From Clostridiales bacterium (GTDB lineage: Bacteria; Bacillota; Clostridia; Oscillospirales; CAG-272), in contig JAAZIU010000013.1 in the NCBI GenBank assembly GCA_012800735.1, positions 124,001-188,000 of the forward strand: a DNA stretch of 64,000 nt. The letters run 5' to 3'. Both the position numbers and the translations under genes were made by a program. The notes under the pieces were generated by a model. That model saw only the letters and a list, made by a program, of their open reading frames with translations. It was not told the origin of the DNA and did no database searches. Shown here in pieces: positions 34,567 to 43,780 of the stretch; position 1 is the first letter of the stretch; each line of letters begins with the position of its first letter.

Positions 34567-36000
34567 TTACTGCTTCCCCGCTGCTTCCTGCCATGCAGCC
34601 ATAAGCCCTCTTGCGCACCAGCCGCCTGAGCCTTCAATTCTGCCGTTTCTCACCACGCCGTTCAGTACCAAAGGTTCTCTCGTGCTGTTGACTACCTGGG
34701 TCAGCGGGAAAGCTCCGTTGTCTCTTATCTCCGGACTTGCCTGTATAAGCGGCTCGATTTTATCTCTCAGAACTGCGCCGTTTATTGAAGCAATGGATAC
34801 CACACAGACATATTCGCTGCCGGCAAGCGTGGCTGCCGAATCGCCGTCGCTTATTGCCATTCCTTCCAAAAGTGCGGGCGGAACGGCTTTTCCGATCAGA
34901 TATCCCGACTGAAAACCGTAGGAACCGCTCAGATTGTTTAACTTGTCGATATTGAACCGGACGAGCAGCACGCCGGGTTCGGTTCTCTGATATGAATCGG
35001 AAGGCTTAGCATAAGGAGCCGACGGTTTATAGGAAGTCTGCGGTCGGTATTGCGGCTGCGGCTGCATCGGCTGCTGATATCCGGGCTGAGCGCCGTATTG
35101 ATAGGAATCGCCTGCGGGATTTATTTTCGGGTCTTCGACAAGCGATTTTCCGAGGAAGAAAAAACTCAGCGCCCATAACACTTCGTTGACAAAATATATG
35201 ATAAATAAGAATGAGAAACTGCCGCGAAAAACAGAAACGCCGAGCGAGATGAGATAACCAAGCAGCATGAGACCGGCCGGCAGATAAACAAGTCCCTTGG
35301 GCATAGATTTTAATGTCGAAAAAACGATGACAACGCACACCGACGCCCATGCCGCCAGGTAAATAAAGTTATATACGCTGAAATTGCGTATCAGCCAGAT
35401 AACACTAAGCACGAAATAGACAGCCGGCGGGATAAGAAGAGCTATATTCTTTTTCCCGATAAAAAGAAGTATGACAAGAGCAAAGATGGCAAGTCTTGCC
35501 AGCCACCAGGTAATATCAGCCGCCAAAATGTTTCCGCGATATATAAAAGACATAATCGAGGCGAAGTTGCTCCATAGAAGCAGGATTGCCGCCGGAATGC
35601 GGGAAAGCCCGAGGTCATTCTTACCAGCTTTATGCGCTTCCGAAGGTTCCGGATAAGCCGGCGCGACAGACGGCTGACAGAGTTTTACTATCAAAATAAT
35701 TGAGCCGACCAGCGGCAGGAGCGTCCAGAAAATATTTACCCATGAGTTGCCGCCGTCGCGGAGGCGGCGAATTACGATTGCCAGCGAAGGCAAGACGCAG
35801 ATAAGCGAAAATGAAGTAATATACGGAGCAACGGTCTGCACGGGATTATTCTGTAACAAGCCTGCGAATATTCCCAGAATAAACGATAAAATGAAAGTTG
35901 CCAGAAAATTGGCAAGCACGGCAAACCAGTATCCGGCGACGTTGGTTCTGCCTTTGAAGTCAATATATCCCATCCAGTAATCTCTGTATGCTTTGATCAT
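34567..36000 (-). CDS. DUF805-domain membrane protein with Pro/Gln linker and extra C-terminal domain
   Basis: A 477-residue membrane protein. The first 110 residues match DUF805 (YWMGYIDFKGRTNVAGYW, then VIRRLRDGGNSWVN). About six more hydrophobic segments follow (to about 285), then a disordered Pro/Gln/Tyr linker (about 295-345) and a soluble C-terminal region (about 350-477; LLVRFNIDKLNNLSG). DUF805 proteins usually stop after four helices, so this is an extended form. The C-terminal domain was not recognised and would be cytoplasmic or external depending on topology. First gene of a unit with the repeat lipoprotein; promoter at 36065-36093. Confidence 0.72.
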   Translation of the reverse strand: MIKAYRDYWMGYIDFKGRTNVAGYWFAVLANFLATFILSFILGIFAGLLQNNPVQTVAPYITSFSLICVLPSLAIVIRRLRDGGNSWVNIFWTLLPLVGSIILIVKLCQPSVAPAYPEPSEAHKAGKNDLGLSRIPAAILLLWSNFASIMSFIYRGNILAADITWWLARLAIFALVILLFIGKKNIALLIPPAVYFVLSVIWLIRNFSVYNFIYLAAWASVCVVIVFSTLKSMPKGLVYLPAGLMLLGYLISLGVSVFRGSFSFLFIIYFVNEVLWALSFFFLGKSLVEDPKINPAGDSYQYGAQPGYQQPMQPQPQYRPQTSYKPSAPYAKPSDSYQRTEPGVLLVRFNIDKLNNLSGSYGFQSGYLIGKAVPPALLEGMAISDGDSAATLAGSEYVCVVSIASINGAVLRDKIEPLIQASPEIRDNGAFPLTQVVNSTREPLVLNGVVRNGRIEGSGGWCARGLMAAWQEAAGKQ

Positions 36001-36064
36001 GGGAAACCTTCCTTTACGGGGTGTAAGCTTAAATTCGTTAAAAACGAAACATATATCTGTTTAT

Positions 36065-36093
36065 ATTATACAGCTTAAGATGCCGATAATCAA
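36065..36093 (-). promoter_or_regulatory. Promoter of the DUF805 - repeat-lipoprotein unit
   Basis: TTGATT (36088-36093) and TATAAT (36065-36070) on the minus strand with a 17-base spacer; leader about 58 bases. Confidence 0.7.
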
Positions 36094-36161
36094 GGATATT
36101 TTTTAATTTCCCGAACTTTTCCGTCAGGAAAGCCGGGAAATATTATTATCTGGCATTCAGC

Positions 36162-36836
36162 TTACCGCTGAATGTTTTCAGGAATCTGCTGAGGATTCTG
36201 ATGAGGAGTTTCGTAAGGTATCAGATTCAGCCCACCAGGCAGGTCGATGCCGATAAGATTTTTGTCGCTGAAAAGACGTATGACTATCTCGGCGGGATAG
36301 TATTCGGCTTCAAATACGGCTGTAAGGTCAAGGTTTTCGAAGGTCAGGATATTTCTTACATACCAGGTGCTGCCGCTGTATTCACCGAGTTTTGAGTCGC
36401 GTGTCATCGAGGTGCCGTTCAGGCGGGGACCGTAGTCAAGAATCATAAGACCTTTGTCGCAGACGATGCGAACGTTCACCGGAACCGAGAGAACCAGCCC
36501 GTCCGCCTTGACCATGCGCTCAAGCTTTGAAACTCTGACTTTTCGGTTGTAGTATTCCGCTTCGGTTTTTTTATAGGTATTGTTCTTATAAATTATCGAA
36601 ATAATGTCCCAGGCAAGGAAAAGGAAACCCGCAACTATAAGCGCCGCGCTGCTGTTGGTGCCGCGCAGAACGAATTGTCCGCTTGCGCCGCCGATTATCA
36701 GCAGGATGCTTACTATTATTCCCCATATGTCGCCGGCATAGCTTCGCTTCGGTTCCGGTGCAAACCCCGCCTTTGACATGACCGTGATGCGGTTCTCGTT
36801 TACCGGGTTATTTGTGTTTTCGAGATTTTGTGTCAT
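36162..36836 (-). CDS. Small membrane protein of unknown function
   Basis: A 224-residue protein. A charged N-terminal region of about 32 residues is followed by two adjacent hydrophobic segments (about 33-78; IWGIIVSILLIIGGASGQF and a second), then a cytoplasmic or external beta-rich region (about 95-224) with VNVRIVCDKGLMILDYGPRLNG. No family recognised. The ATG at 36836 has AGGAGAGG upstream; a 29-codon extension is unsupported. A hairpin (36154-36161 with 36167-36174) spans the stop codon but lacks a T-tract. It sits between two envelope-related units with its own weak promoter. Confidence 0.6.
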   Translation of the reverse strand: MTQNLENTNNPVNENRITVMSKAGFAPEPKRSYAGDIWGIIVSILLIIGGASGQFVLRGTNSSAALIVAGFLFLAWDIISIIYKNNTYKKTEAEYYNRKVRVSKLERMVKADGLVLSVPVNVRIVCDKGLMILDYGPRLNGTSMTRDSKLGEYSGSTWYVRNILTFENLDLTAVFEAEYYPAEIVIRLFSDKNLIGIDLPGGLNLIPYETPHQNPQQIPENIQR

Positions 36837-36881
36837 GATATTCCTCTCCTTGTATTTTCTTATGGTTATTGACTTTACTTT

Positions 36882-36918
36882 ATTATAACCCGAATTTTCA
36901 CGGCAGTTGTCTGCCGTG
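36882..36918 (-). promoter_or_regulatory. Weak promoter with an inverted repeat over its -35 region
   Basis: On the minus strand TATAAT (36882-36887) has only a poor -35. An eight-base perfect inverted repeat, CACGGCAG (36899-36906) and CTGCCGTG (36911-36918), covers that -35 position. This arrangement is usual for repressor or activator control. There is no T-tract after it on the minus strand, so it is not a plain terminator. Confidence 0.45.
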
Positions 36919-36955
36919 AGCATACAATTAAAGGTATTATAAAATAATTTACAAA

Positions 36956-36999
36956 TAAAAATACAGCAGGTCGAAACTTGTGTTTGACCTGCTGTATTT
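36956..36999 (-). terminator. Intrinsic terminator of the glycosyltransferase-kinase operon
   Basis: Perfect 14-base stem (36959-36972 with 36986-36999) and on the minus strand a T-tract after it. It lies after the pseudokinase stop at 37065 and closes the operon. Confidence 0.88.
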
Positions 37000-37064
37000 G
37001 ATAATTTTTTTCTTGTTCGTATATTACCCGAACGCAGCCAAGTTTAATATTGGTTTTCGGAATA

Positions 37065-38582
37065 TTATTCTGCGATTTTTGTGTTGTATTTACCGCTGAT
37101 ATGTACACGCCAGAGAAAACCTGAGTCTTCCTCATTTTGATAGAAAATCCACTGTCCGGCAAGGTTAAAAGAAGCTGTTCCGGTCGTCAATACCGTATAA
37201 CGGGTTTTGCCATCTGAAGACATCCATTCGAGAGCTCTTCCCTTACCGGAAATATAATAGATACCGCTGTCCGAGACATTAGGAGAATACAGAATTTGGG
37301 ATGCGAGGATCATAGGATTCCCTCCGTTTAAGTCCATGCGGATCAGTCCCTCTCCGGTTGAAGCGTATATGCTGCCATCGTAAATACAAAGGCTTTCATA
37401 AGAACCGCTGCTAATAACGCTCAGATTTCCTCCGTCAAGGTCGCTGCGACAGAGACAGTCGCCGTTATCCGGAGAAATGTAATAGAGTTTTTCCCCGACG
37501 ACATTCAGGCATTTGTATGACATAGCGCCGTTGAGCTGTGTCAGAGTTCCCTTTTCGGGATCAATACTGTATAGATATCCGGTTCCGGCGCTGTCATAAA
37601 GATAGAATGTATCCTCAAAGATATAGAACTTTCCTCCGAGTGATTCACAGACAACCTCTTCCTTCGCTGTTTTTGGATTCATACGGAAGATATTGTCTCC
37701 CTTTTGATAATAGAGCCTGCCGGCATGATATTGCAGAGAATCGGCGCCTTTTAAACGTGCGATTATCTCGACTTCCTGCGTATATGGCTCCATACGGCAG
37801 AGATTTTCTCCGGTAAAGAAAAAGACAGCGTCTTCGCTTATCACGGCAAATGGATCGTTATCCGGGATGAAGTTTCCGGACAGGTTTCCGTTTCGGGCGT
37901 CAAAGTAAGCGGGGGTCAGACCTATTCCGGGGGCGTCGGAAAAACCTTGCCTGAATCCTTCCGAAAAACCCGAACGGTAACCGGTCTCTTCCCCGGCTGA
38001 GCTGCCTTGCAGAAATCCTTGCCGCCCGAAAAAGAGTAAAAAAGCCGCTAATAAAAAGACTGACAATAGCGGAATTAAAAGAGTGAATGCTTTTTTCCCG
38101 GATCCCGTTTCCCGTCTGACAGCCGAAAGCAGCTCTTTTGTATCCCGAAAACGTTCATTCGGATCGAAAGCGGTGCAGCGCTGTATCAGGGAGCGAAGGG
38201 TGCGGCTGATGTTTTGGTTATCGATTTCATCTTTTGTTTCTTTCCCAGTCGCCATATACAGCATGAGTATTCCCATGGCATACACCTTCGCGGTAGGAAC
38301 TAACATATCTCTCTGCGTAACTTCCGGTGGCAGATATGCATTCGGCGGAGCAGTATTATCTTCTGCCCTGATATGTCCGTCCGCAAATATTATGATATTT
38401 GCAGGATGAGGAAAAATTTCCCGCCCGCCGTCTTCGCCGGAATTTTGAATCTCGGGAAGTAAACAAAGTTTTTTTATTATATAAATTATTTCCCGCGGCT
38501 GCATGGGTCCATTTTCCGTTATTATCTCGTTAAGCGAGCGCTCTGATTTTCCGTTCAGGAGGTATTTAAGCTTCTTTTTCAT
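37065..38582 (-). CDS. Membrane pseudokinase with C-terminal DUF5050-like propeller
   Basis: A 505-residue protein, paralogous to the C-terminal half of the upstream fusion. The N-terminal region (about 40-160) aligns with the kinase C-lobe: HPANIIIFADGHIRAED stands where the active partner has KPQNIIAGTDGSIHLIDFG, and YLPPEV, VYAMGILMLYMATGKE and CTAFDPNERFRDTKELL match later helices. The HRD and DFG motifs are gone and the N-lobe is mostly missing, so it cannot be an active kinase. One membrane helix (about 170-190) leads to an external region of repeated strands (about 225-505; DSLQYHAGRLYYQ, GEKLYYISPDNG) like DUF5050 propellers. The start at 38582 has GGGAGGTGA and lies 5 bases after the fusion gene. 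Confidence 0.75.
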   Translation of the reverse strand: MKKKLKYLLNGKSERSLNEIITENGPMQPREIIYIIKKLCLLPEIQNSGEDGGREIFPHPANIIIFADGHIRAEDNTAPPNAYLPPEVTQRDMLVPTAKVYAMGILMLYMATGKETKDEIDNQNISRTLRSLIQRCTAFDPNERFRDTKELLSAVRRETGSGKKAFTLLIPLLSVFLLAAFLLFFGRQGFLQGSSAGEETGYRSGFSEGFRQGFSDAPGIGLTPAYFDARNGNLSGNFIPDNDPFAVISEDAVFFFTGENLCRMEPYTQEVEIIARLKGADSLQYHAGRLYYQKGDNIFRMNPKTAKEEVVCESLGGKFYIFEDTFYLYDSAGTGYLYSIDPEKGTLTQLNGAMSYKCLNVVGEKLYYISPDNGDCLCRSDLDGGNLSVISSGSYESLCIYDGSIYASTGEGLIRMDLNGGNPMILASQILYSPNVSDSGIYYISGKGRALEWMSSDGKTRYTVLTTGTASFNLAGQWIFYQNEEDSGFLWRVHISGKYNTKIAE

Positions 38583-38587
38583 AGAAA

Positions 38588-41500
38588 TCACCTCCCGGAC
38601 GATATCGGGTGATCGTTTGCACCGTCGAGTCGGACGCACCACAGCCTTCCGCCGTCATCCTCATTATGGTATAAGATCCAACCGCCGGCAATATTGAAAT
38701 CCCGGGCTCTGTTAGCTGAAACGCGCTCGCGGATACGGCCGTCAAAAGAACATCGCCAGATTCTGTTGTCCGAAAGATCAATAAAGCAGATACTATCCCC
38801 TGCGGAATTCAGCCGGTCGGCATTTATCTCGGGCAGCGGTTCTTTATCGCCGGTTACCGGATTCATCCGCAGAATTCTCTTGGCGCCGTTTTGCTCTGCG
38901 GCGCAGAATATATCGCCGCCGGATAGGGTTACGCTTACGCAGTGTCCGTCAAAAAGCTTTGTCCTGTTATTTCCTAATAGATCGCAGCAATACAATGCTC
39001 GGTCTTCACTATCGATATAATACAGATAATCGCCGTCAGTTTTGAGAACTTTGCAGTTTGAAAGGACATCAATCGGTGTCATTTCTCCGGTCTTTATTTC
39101 AAGAAGAGAGACTCCCTCCGATGTATGAATATAGAAATACTCATCTGCGACTAAAAGCTGCCCGTTTATGTCATCGCAGAGTATATCGCTTTCGGATGAG
39201 TAAATATTGGTCTGCATTATTTTATCACCGGAGGAGTAGTAGAGCCAGCCGTTTTTATAGCTCAGCGCGCGGACGTCTGTGTCATTGACGACAAGTTTAG
39301 GGTTTGTCCCGCTTATCACCATGCTCAGTATTCCTTCGTCTGAAATATAGAAAACAAGCCCTTCGCCTTCGGCGGCAAAAGCGCCTCCGGGCACGGCCAT
39401 ATTGTCAAAAGCGGAGTTTTCATAGGGTTCGGCGGTAATATCCCGCGGCAACTGCGGCGATGTGCGGTATCCGTCGGTATATCCCGCCTGACAACCCCGC
39501 TCGTGAGCGAGAGCTTCCGCTCTGCCTCTCCCGACAAGGTATCCCGAACCATAGGCGAAAACGGAAAAACAGAGAGCCGCCGCGGCAAATCCCGCCGCGG
39601 TTGTGAATCTTCGCTTTCTCCGAAGCGCTTTACGGCTGCTGCGGGTAAGGAATTCCGATATCTCATCTGCGCTTTGTATCCGCATTTTCGGGTTGAAAGC
39701 TATGCATTGACTTATCAGTTCTCTGAGGCTGTTGTTTACTATCTGCGCTTCAAGGTCGGAACGAACTGTGCTGCCGGTGGCAAGAAAGAGCAGAACCACG
39801 CCGAGGGAATAAATATCCGACAGCGGTGTCGTCTGTTCAAAACCGTATTGCTCGGGAGATGCGTAATCGAGTGTCAATACAATCGAAGTGTCCTGCCGGC
39901 GCTGCTGCTTGTGCTCTCTTGCGATGCCGAAGTCGATGAGATGAATGCTGCCGTCCGTCCCGGCTATGATATTCTGCGGCTTGATATCGCGATGGATGAC
40001 GGGCGGCGTCTGCCGGTGCAGGTAGCTGAGGATATCCGCCAGTTTGCCCACAATGCCGTATATATCCTCTGCCGAGAGGCAGCCTTTTTCGGTTACGATC
40101 TCGTGCAGCGTGCGTCCTTCCGCATATTCCCGGACAAGATAGCTTTTTTCATCCTTTTCACAAGAAAAAAGCACCTTCGGAACACCCGGATGATCAAGCC
40201 GCCCGAGCAGTTTTGCCTCTTCCAGCGCGTCTTCTTCAGGATAGTTTTTTGTGATTCGAAGCAGAGCTTTAAATCCGTCTTTTCTTCGTTTAAGCAGATA
40301 TAGCTCTTTTCTGCTTTCCGGATCCTTCCGCAGACAGCTTTCAAAAATATAATCCGACAATAGCTCCTCAGGCATTCCTTCTTCCGCAAGAGAAGTTTGA
40401 AGCGTTTTTTGATAACCGGCAAGAAAGCTCCTGAGAGCGTCATCAAAGGTATCGGCGGATTCTTTTTCTATAACAAAGGGGGAAAGATCTCTGTATTCTG
40501 CGCTTTGGATTGAAGATCGCCCGGCGCTCATATCGTTTTCTTTTTTAGAGCTCATCATACTCTCCTTTTCCCTCTTTGCAAAAACTGTTCTTCGGGAAAG
40601 ACCTGCAAACAGTTGCGGCGTAAGCAAAACTGGAACCAAAACCGCACAAAACAATATATAACCATAGGTAAAAGTTGTTGCCGGTTCAAGACCTTTACGC
40701 GTAAGCAGGAAAATACCCCTATCCAGGCAAAGGAAAGCGACAACGGCAAAAAAAGGGTTTTTCTTGAAATAATGAATCAGGAGCTTTACGCCGTCATAAA
40801 AGCGGTAACCAAGCTTATCCACATTAGTGGTTGGAAAGGGGGTTTTGATTTTGGCTACTTTGTTTGCAAGATATCGGCAAGCTCCAGAGAGAGAGGAATA
40901 GGAATGCCCGACAAAGGAGACGGCTATCATAAGCGTGTCTCCGATGCCAGCCAGGTGTTCCTTCGACAGACACCGCCGCATCACCAGGGTTCTTACCATG
41001 GGAAAAATGATAAAACAAAGCATACAAAAGAGAAAACCCGCCCACAAAAGATGGATATTCCCGAAATAGCTTTCAAGCAGCGCGGAGGGGAGCAGCATCG
41101 CCTGGTTAATCAGCGAACAGAAATATAGCAGCATATAAAATACGTCGCAGCCCCGGATTCTGCCGGAAAATACGGTGCCGTCAAAAATCAGTTCACATAA
41201 ACCGTAAGCATAGCGACGCTGTTTGCCGGTTTCCTCGGTGAAGGTACGGCTGACGCATTCGGTAAATTCAAGGCCATGTATCTGAGCATATTTTCCGTGG
41301 TAGCCCATGCCATAGAAGAAGAGCGCCTTATCGTAATCTTCGGAAACCCGGTTTTCCGCCCATAAACCGCTTTTTTCCAGAAGGCTTTTCCTGATAAACA
41401 CGTTATGACCTACCAGCGGAACAAAAAAACCCTGCAAAGCTTTACACGGCCAGGTATTATGAAACAGACTGTTGGCATGATGACCGGTTGCGCGGGTATA

Positions 41501-42424
41501 GTAGTTTTCTTTAAGGTTCCCGGCATTTGTGGCGCACTGAACATACGCAAGTTTATCATCGGCAGCAAATTCCGGAAGGACAGCTTCGATGATACCCGCT
41601 TTCACACCCGAGTCTTTGTCCAGCAGCAGGATAACTTCATGGGTGGTGATATCTCCCTCCCAATAGCCGTCTGTAAAAGCGCCGTGTTCTTTTGTCATCT
41701 CTTCTTCGAGAGTGCCGCTCGCAGCGGCAGCTCCGAGCTTCAATGTATAATTTAAGTTGGATGCCTTCTTGAAATGACCGGCTCGACCTTCTGCCGGACG
41801 AACCACAAAGGGAATATCATTAGTTCTGTAAAATTTAATACGTTCCGCCGCTTTTCTTTCGAGGGGAGTCAGATCTGATGTATCATTCTTTAAAGCATGA
41901 ATGAGCGCATCGGCTTTTTCTTTCGTGCAGCTGCCGCCGAGCAGAGGAGCGATGCCGTCGTCGGATACTACGACATTAGCCGACTCGCCGCTGAAATCTC
42001 GGTAACTTTTTGCTGCTGACAAAGCCTGCCGCATTGTGTCAAATATAATTTCATTGCCTTCGAGGTAAACGGGTATGCTGACGGTAACCGGCAAAAGCTC
42101 CTCTCTTAAAACTTCCTTTCGCGCCGTATTCATGTAGTATTTCCGGTTTACAAGGATCTCTCCCGAAAGAATACCGCAGACAGAAGGACGCAGCGACCAC
42201 AGTGCGTCGGCTACATAATGCAGAGGATATATAAAAAAGAAAAACGATAAGAAACAGCGATAAAAGCTTTGGATAGTCAGTCCATAGAAAAAAAAGAGGA
42301 CAGCGTGTACGGCGGCATCTAAAACAAGCACAATAACATATATCCAGACGCCGCACACCCGGTTCCCCAATGATTCGGGAATTCTCCTTCTTTTGTTTTC
42401 TCGCTCTTTCATGCTTTTTCTCAC
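38588..42424 (-). CDS. GT2 processive glycosyltransferase fused to Hanks-type Ser/Thr kinase and DUF5050-like propeller
   Basis: A 1278-residue membrane protein in one open frame. The N-terminal half is a family-2 glycosyltransferase: two leading helices (about 24-72), a catalytic region with VVVSDDG (about 150), LLLDKDSG (about 265), SEDYD (about 357) and GKQRRYAYG in place of QxxRW, then several helices (to about 620), as in cellulose- or glucan-synthase-like enzymes. The C-terminal half is a kinase (about 690-935) with HRDIKPQN near 813 and DFG near 828. The beta-3 lysine is not obvious (reads ALLRITK). A helix near 951 leads to an external propeller-like region (about 1010-1278). The start is GTG, sharing GTGA with the preceding stop. 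An internal ATG with AAGGAG lies between the halves. Confidence 0.85.
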   Translation of the reverse strand: MRKSMKERENKRRRIPESLGNRVCGVWIYVIVLVLDAAVHAVLFFFYGLTIQSFYRCFLSFFFFIYPLHYVADALWSLRPSVCGILSGEILVNRKYYMNTARKEVLREELLPVTVSIPVYLEGNEIIFDTMRQALSAAKSYRDFSGESANVVVSDDGIAPLLGGSCTKEKADALIHALKNDTSDLTPLERKAAERIKFYRTNDIPFVVRPAEGRAGHFKKASNLNYTLKLGAAAASGTLEEEMTKEHGAFTDGYWEGDITTHEVILLLDKDSGVKAGIIEAVLPEFAADDKLAYVQCATNAGNLKENYYTRATGHHANSLFHNTWPCKALQGFFVPLVGHNVFIRKSLLEKSGLWAENRVSEDYDKALFFYGMGYHGKYAQIHGLEFTECVSRTFTEETGKQRRYAYGLCELIFDGTVFSGRIRGCDVFYMLLYFCSLINQAMLLPSALLESYFGNIHLLWAGFLFCMLCFIIFPMVRTLVMRRCLSKEHLAGIGDTLMIAVSFVGHSYSSLSGACRYLANKVAKIKTPFPTTNVDKLGYRFYDGVKLLIHYFKKNPFFAVVAFLCLDRGIFLLTRKGLEPATTFTYGYILFCAVLVPVLLTPQLFAGLSRRTVFAKREKESMMSSKKENDMSAGRSSIQSAEYRDLSPFVIEKESADTFDDALRSFLAGYQKTLQTSLAEEGMPEELLSDYIFESCLRKDPESRKELYLLKRRKDGFKALLRITKNYPEEDALEEAKLLGRLDHPGVPKVLFSCEKDEKSYLVREYAEGRTLHEIVTEKGCLSAEDIYGIVGKLADILSYLHRQTPPVIHRDIKPQNIIAGTDGSIHLIDFGIAREHKQQRRQDTSIVLTLDYASPEQYGFEQTTPLSDIYSLGVVLLFLATGSTVRSDLEAQIVNNSLRELISQCIAFNPKMRIQSADEISEFLTRSSRKALRRKRRFTTAAGFAAAALCFSVFAYGSGYLVGRGRAEALAHERGCQAGYTDGYRTSPQLPRDITAEPYENSAFDNMAVPGGAFAAEGEGLVFYISDEGILSMVISGTNPKLVVNDTDVRALSYKNGWLYYSSGDKIMQTNIYSSESDILCDDINGQLLVADEYFYIHTSEGVSLLEIKTGEMTPIDVLSNCKVLKTDGDYLYYIDSEDRALYCCDLLGNNRTKLFDGHCVSVTLSGGDIFCAAEQNGAKRILRMNPVTGDKEPLPEINADRLNSAGDSICFIDLSDNRIWRCSFDGRIRERVSANRARDFNIAGGWILYHNEDDGGRLWCVRLDGANDHPISSGR
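40555..40567 (-). promoter_or_regulatory. Internal ribosome site and ATG between the GT2 and kinase halves
   Basis: On the minus strand AAGGAG (40562-40567) lies six bases before an in-frame ATG (40555) and three before another (40558). The codon context (K-R-E-K-E-S-M-M) occurs exactly at the junction of the two domains. Use of this site would give a separate 655-residue kinase-propeller protein similar in layout to the downstream pseudokinase. Confidence 0.45.
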
Positions 42425-43764
42425 TCAAAATCCAACCTGAACGGATTTCTGCCAAGCTGCGCAAGGGCAAGCCATCCTGTAGCGCTGATACTCTGCACGT
42501 TATTGTATTCCCAAAGGATATCCGAGCCGGCAATTACAAAGCCGGTTGAAACACCGTCCCTGTCAGCGGCGGGTACGCTGCCGTCTTTTGCGGTCTGGGT
42601 TTTGAGATAATCCATAACCGCGTCGTATTTCTCGGCGCTTTTCAGCATATGGTAACAGACAGCTATCTGCGCCGTACCCTCGTTCCAGATTCCGTCCAAA
42701 TCGCCCGCGCTGAAATCAAAGCCGGCTCCTACCGCCATACATCCTTCTACAAAGGCAAGCGTCTTATAGGGATCGTCAAGTTCGTCGCCCAAGGCAAGAA
42801 CCGCGAGACTGTTCGTATCAAGCGGTATCACGCCGTCGCTTGTCGTTTTTCCGTCGTCCAATGTTCCGGTATAAAAGCAACCAAGCTCATTGTCATACAT
42901 GGTAAATATAAAGTTTTTTGCGGTATCTGCCGCTGCTTTGTAAATGATTGCTTTTGATTCATCGACGCCGGAAATAGTTTCGTAAAGGGCGGTAAACGCC
43001 ACATAAAGGTCGATATTATGCTCTGTCGAGATATAGGTGACTTTAATCTGCGCGTCATCCCATCCCTCATAACCTGCGGTAAATCCGCCGTGTTCCGATT
43101 CAAGGGCAAGAACAAAATCAGCCGCATTCATCGCCGCCGTCAGATACCCGGCTTGTTTTTCCGCTGACGTATTCTTCGCTACAGCACAGAGCGCCAGAAC
43201 AGTCCATGCCATATTTCCGGCGGAGGTTGAGACTGTATATGAGTCCTCTTGCCACTTTCCGTCCTGCCAGAAACCGGGCAGACGCACCGTTACTTTCCCC
43301 GCTGCAATAGAACGCCCGGAATCACTTTTGGGATCTCCGGCGATGTAGACGTTCCGTAGTCTTCCGTCGCTGAAAGTACGGTCATGTTCCTGCGCAAATA
43401 CGATAGCATCTGCTATCATCTCTGCATACCCCTGCGCGCCGGCAGATACCAATACCACGACAGCCAGAGCGTTGTCATACAGATAGGCGTTGTTATCCGA
43501 CGCTTTGTCTCTTTGATCATCTGCGGCAATAAAACCGCCTCCCTCCTCTGCTTTCTGCGCAAGGAAAGCAGCCGCTGCCGAACGTTCTCTTATATCAGCG
43601 ACTGAAGGAGTAATGTCTATCGAGCGGCTGCAGCTCGGCAACAGCAGACAAAAGACAATGAGAAGGGCGACAAATACTCTTATCGCTTTGTTTTTTTCAG
43701 TCATAAACGGTATAGTTATAGTTGTGTGTATAGCCGTCTTGGTCTCTTTATTGAGTATATTCAT
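42421..43764 (-). CDS. Lipoprotein with six-hairpin (alpha/alpha-barrel) glycosidase-like domain
   Basis: A 447-residue lipoprotein: hydrophobic core and lipobox LLPSC. The mature part follows the alpha/alpha toroid pattern of six-hairpin glycosidases and their relatives: NNAYLYDNALAVVVLVSAG, GNMAWTVLALCAVAKNT, YISTEHNIDLYVAFTALYE, VIPLDTNSLAVLALGDE and SATGWLALAQLG. These motifs resemble proteins beside GT2 exopolysaccharide synthases, where they trim or bind the new polymer. It overlaps the fusion-gene start by four bases (GTGA) and follows the HTH gene by 16 bases. The start is uncertain: 43764 has a weak AGG site, and an ATG at 43704 would shorten the cytoplasmic N-region. Confidence 0.72.
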   Translation of the reverse strand: MNILNKETKTAIHTTITIPFMTEKNKAIRVFVALLIVFCLLLPSCSRSIDITPSVADIRERSAAAAFLAQKAEEGGGFIAADDQRDKASDNNAYLYDNALAVVVLVSAGAQGYAEMIADAIVFAQEHDRTFSDGRLRNVYIAGDPKSDSGRSIAAGKVTVRLPGFWQDGKWQEDSYTVSTSAGNMAWTVLALCAVAKNTSAEKQAGYLTAAMNAADFVLALESEHGGFTAGYEGWDDAQIKVTYISTEHNIDLYVAFTALYETISGVDESKAIIYKAAADTAKNFIFTMYDNELGCFYTGTLDDGKTTSDGVIPLDTNSLAVLALGDELDDPYKTLAFVEGCMAVGAGFDFSAGDLDGIWNEGTAQIAVCYHMLKSAEKYDAVMDYLKTQTAKDGSVPAADRDGVSTGFVIAGSDILWEYNNVQSISATGWLALAQLGRNPFRLDFE

Positions 43765-43780
43765 GATTTTGTAATATTAC

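Noticed and set aside
36154..36174. Hairpin across the stop codon of the small membrane protein gene as a terminator
   Set aside because: The stem is perfect but no T-tract follows on the minus strand.
39503..40303. 266-codon open frame on the plus strand
   Set aside because: It runs antisense to the kinase region, lacks a ribosome site and has no recognisable protein pattern; the minus-strand frame has kinase motifs.
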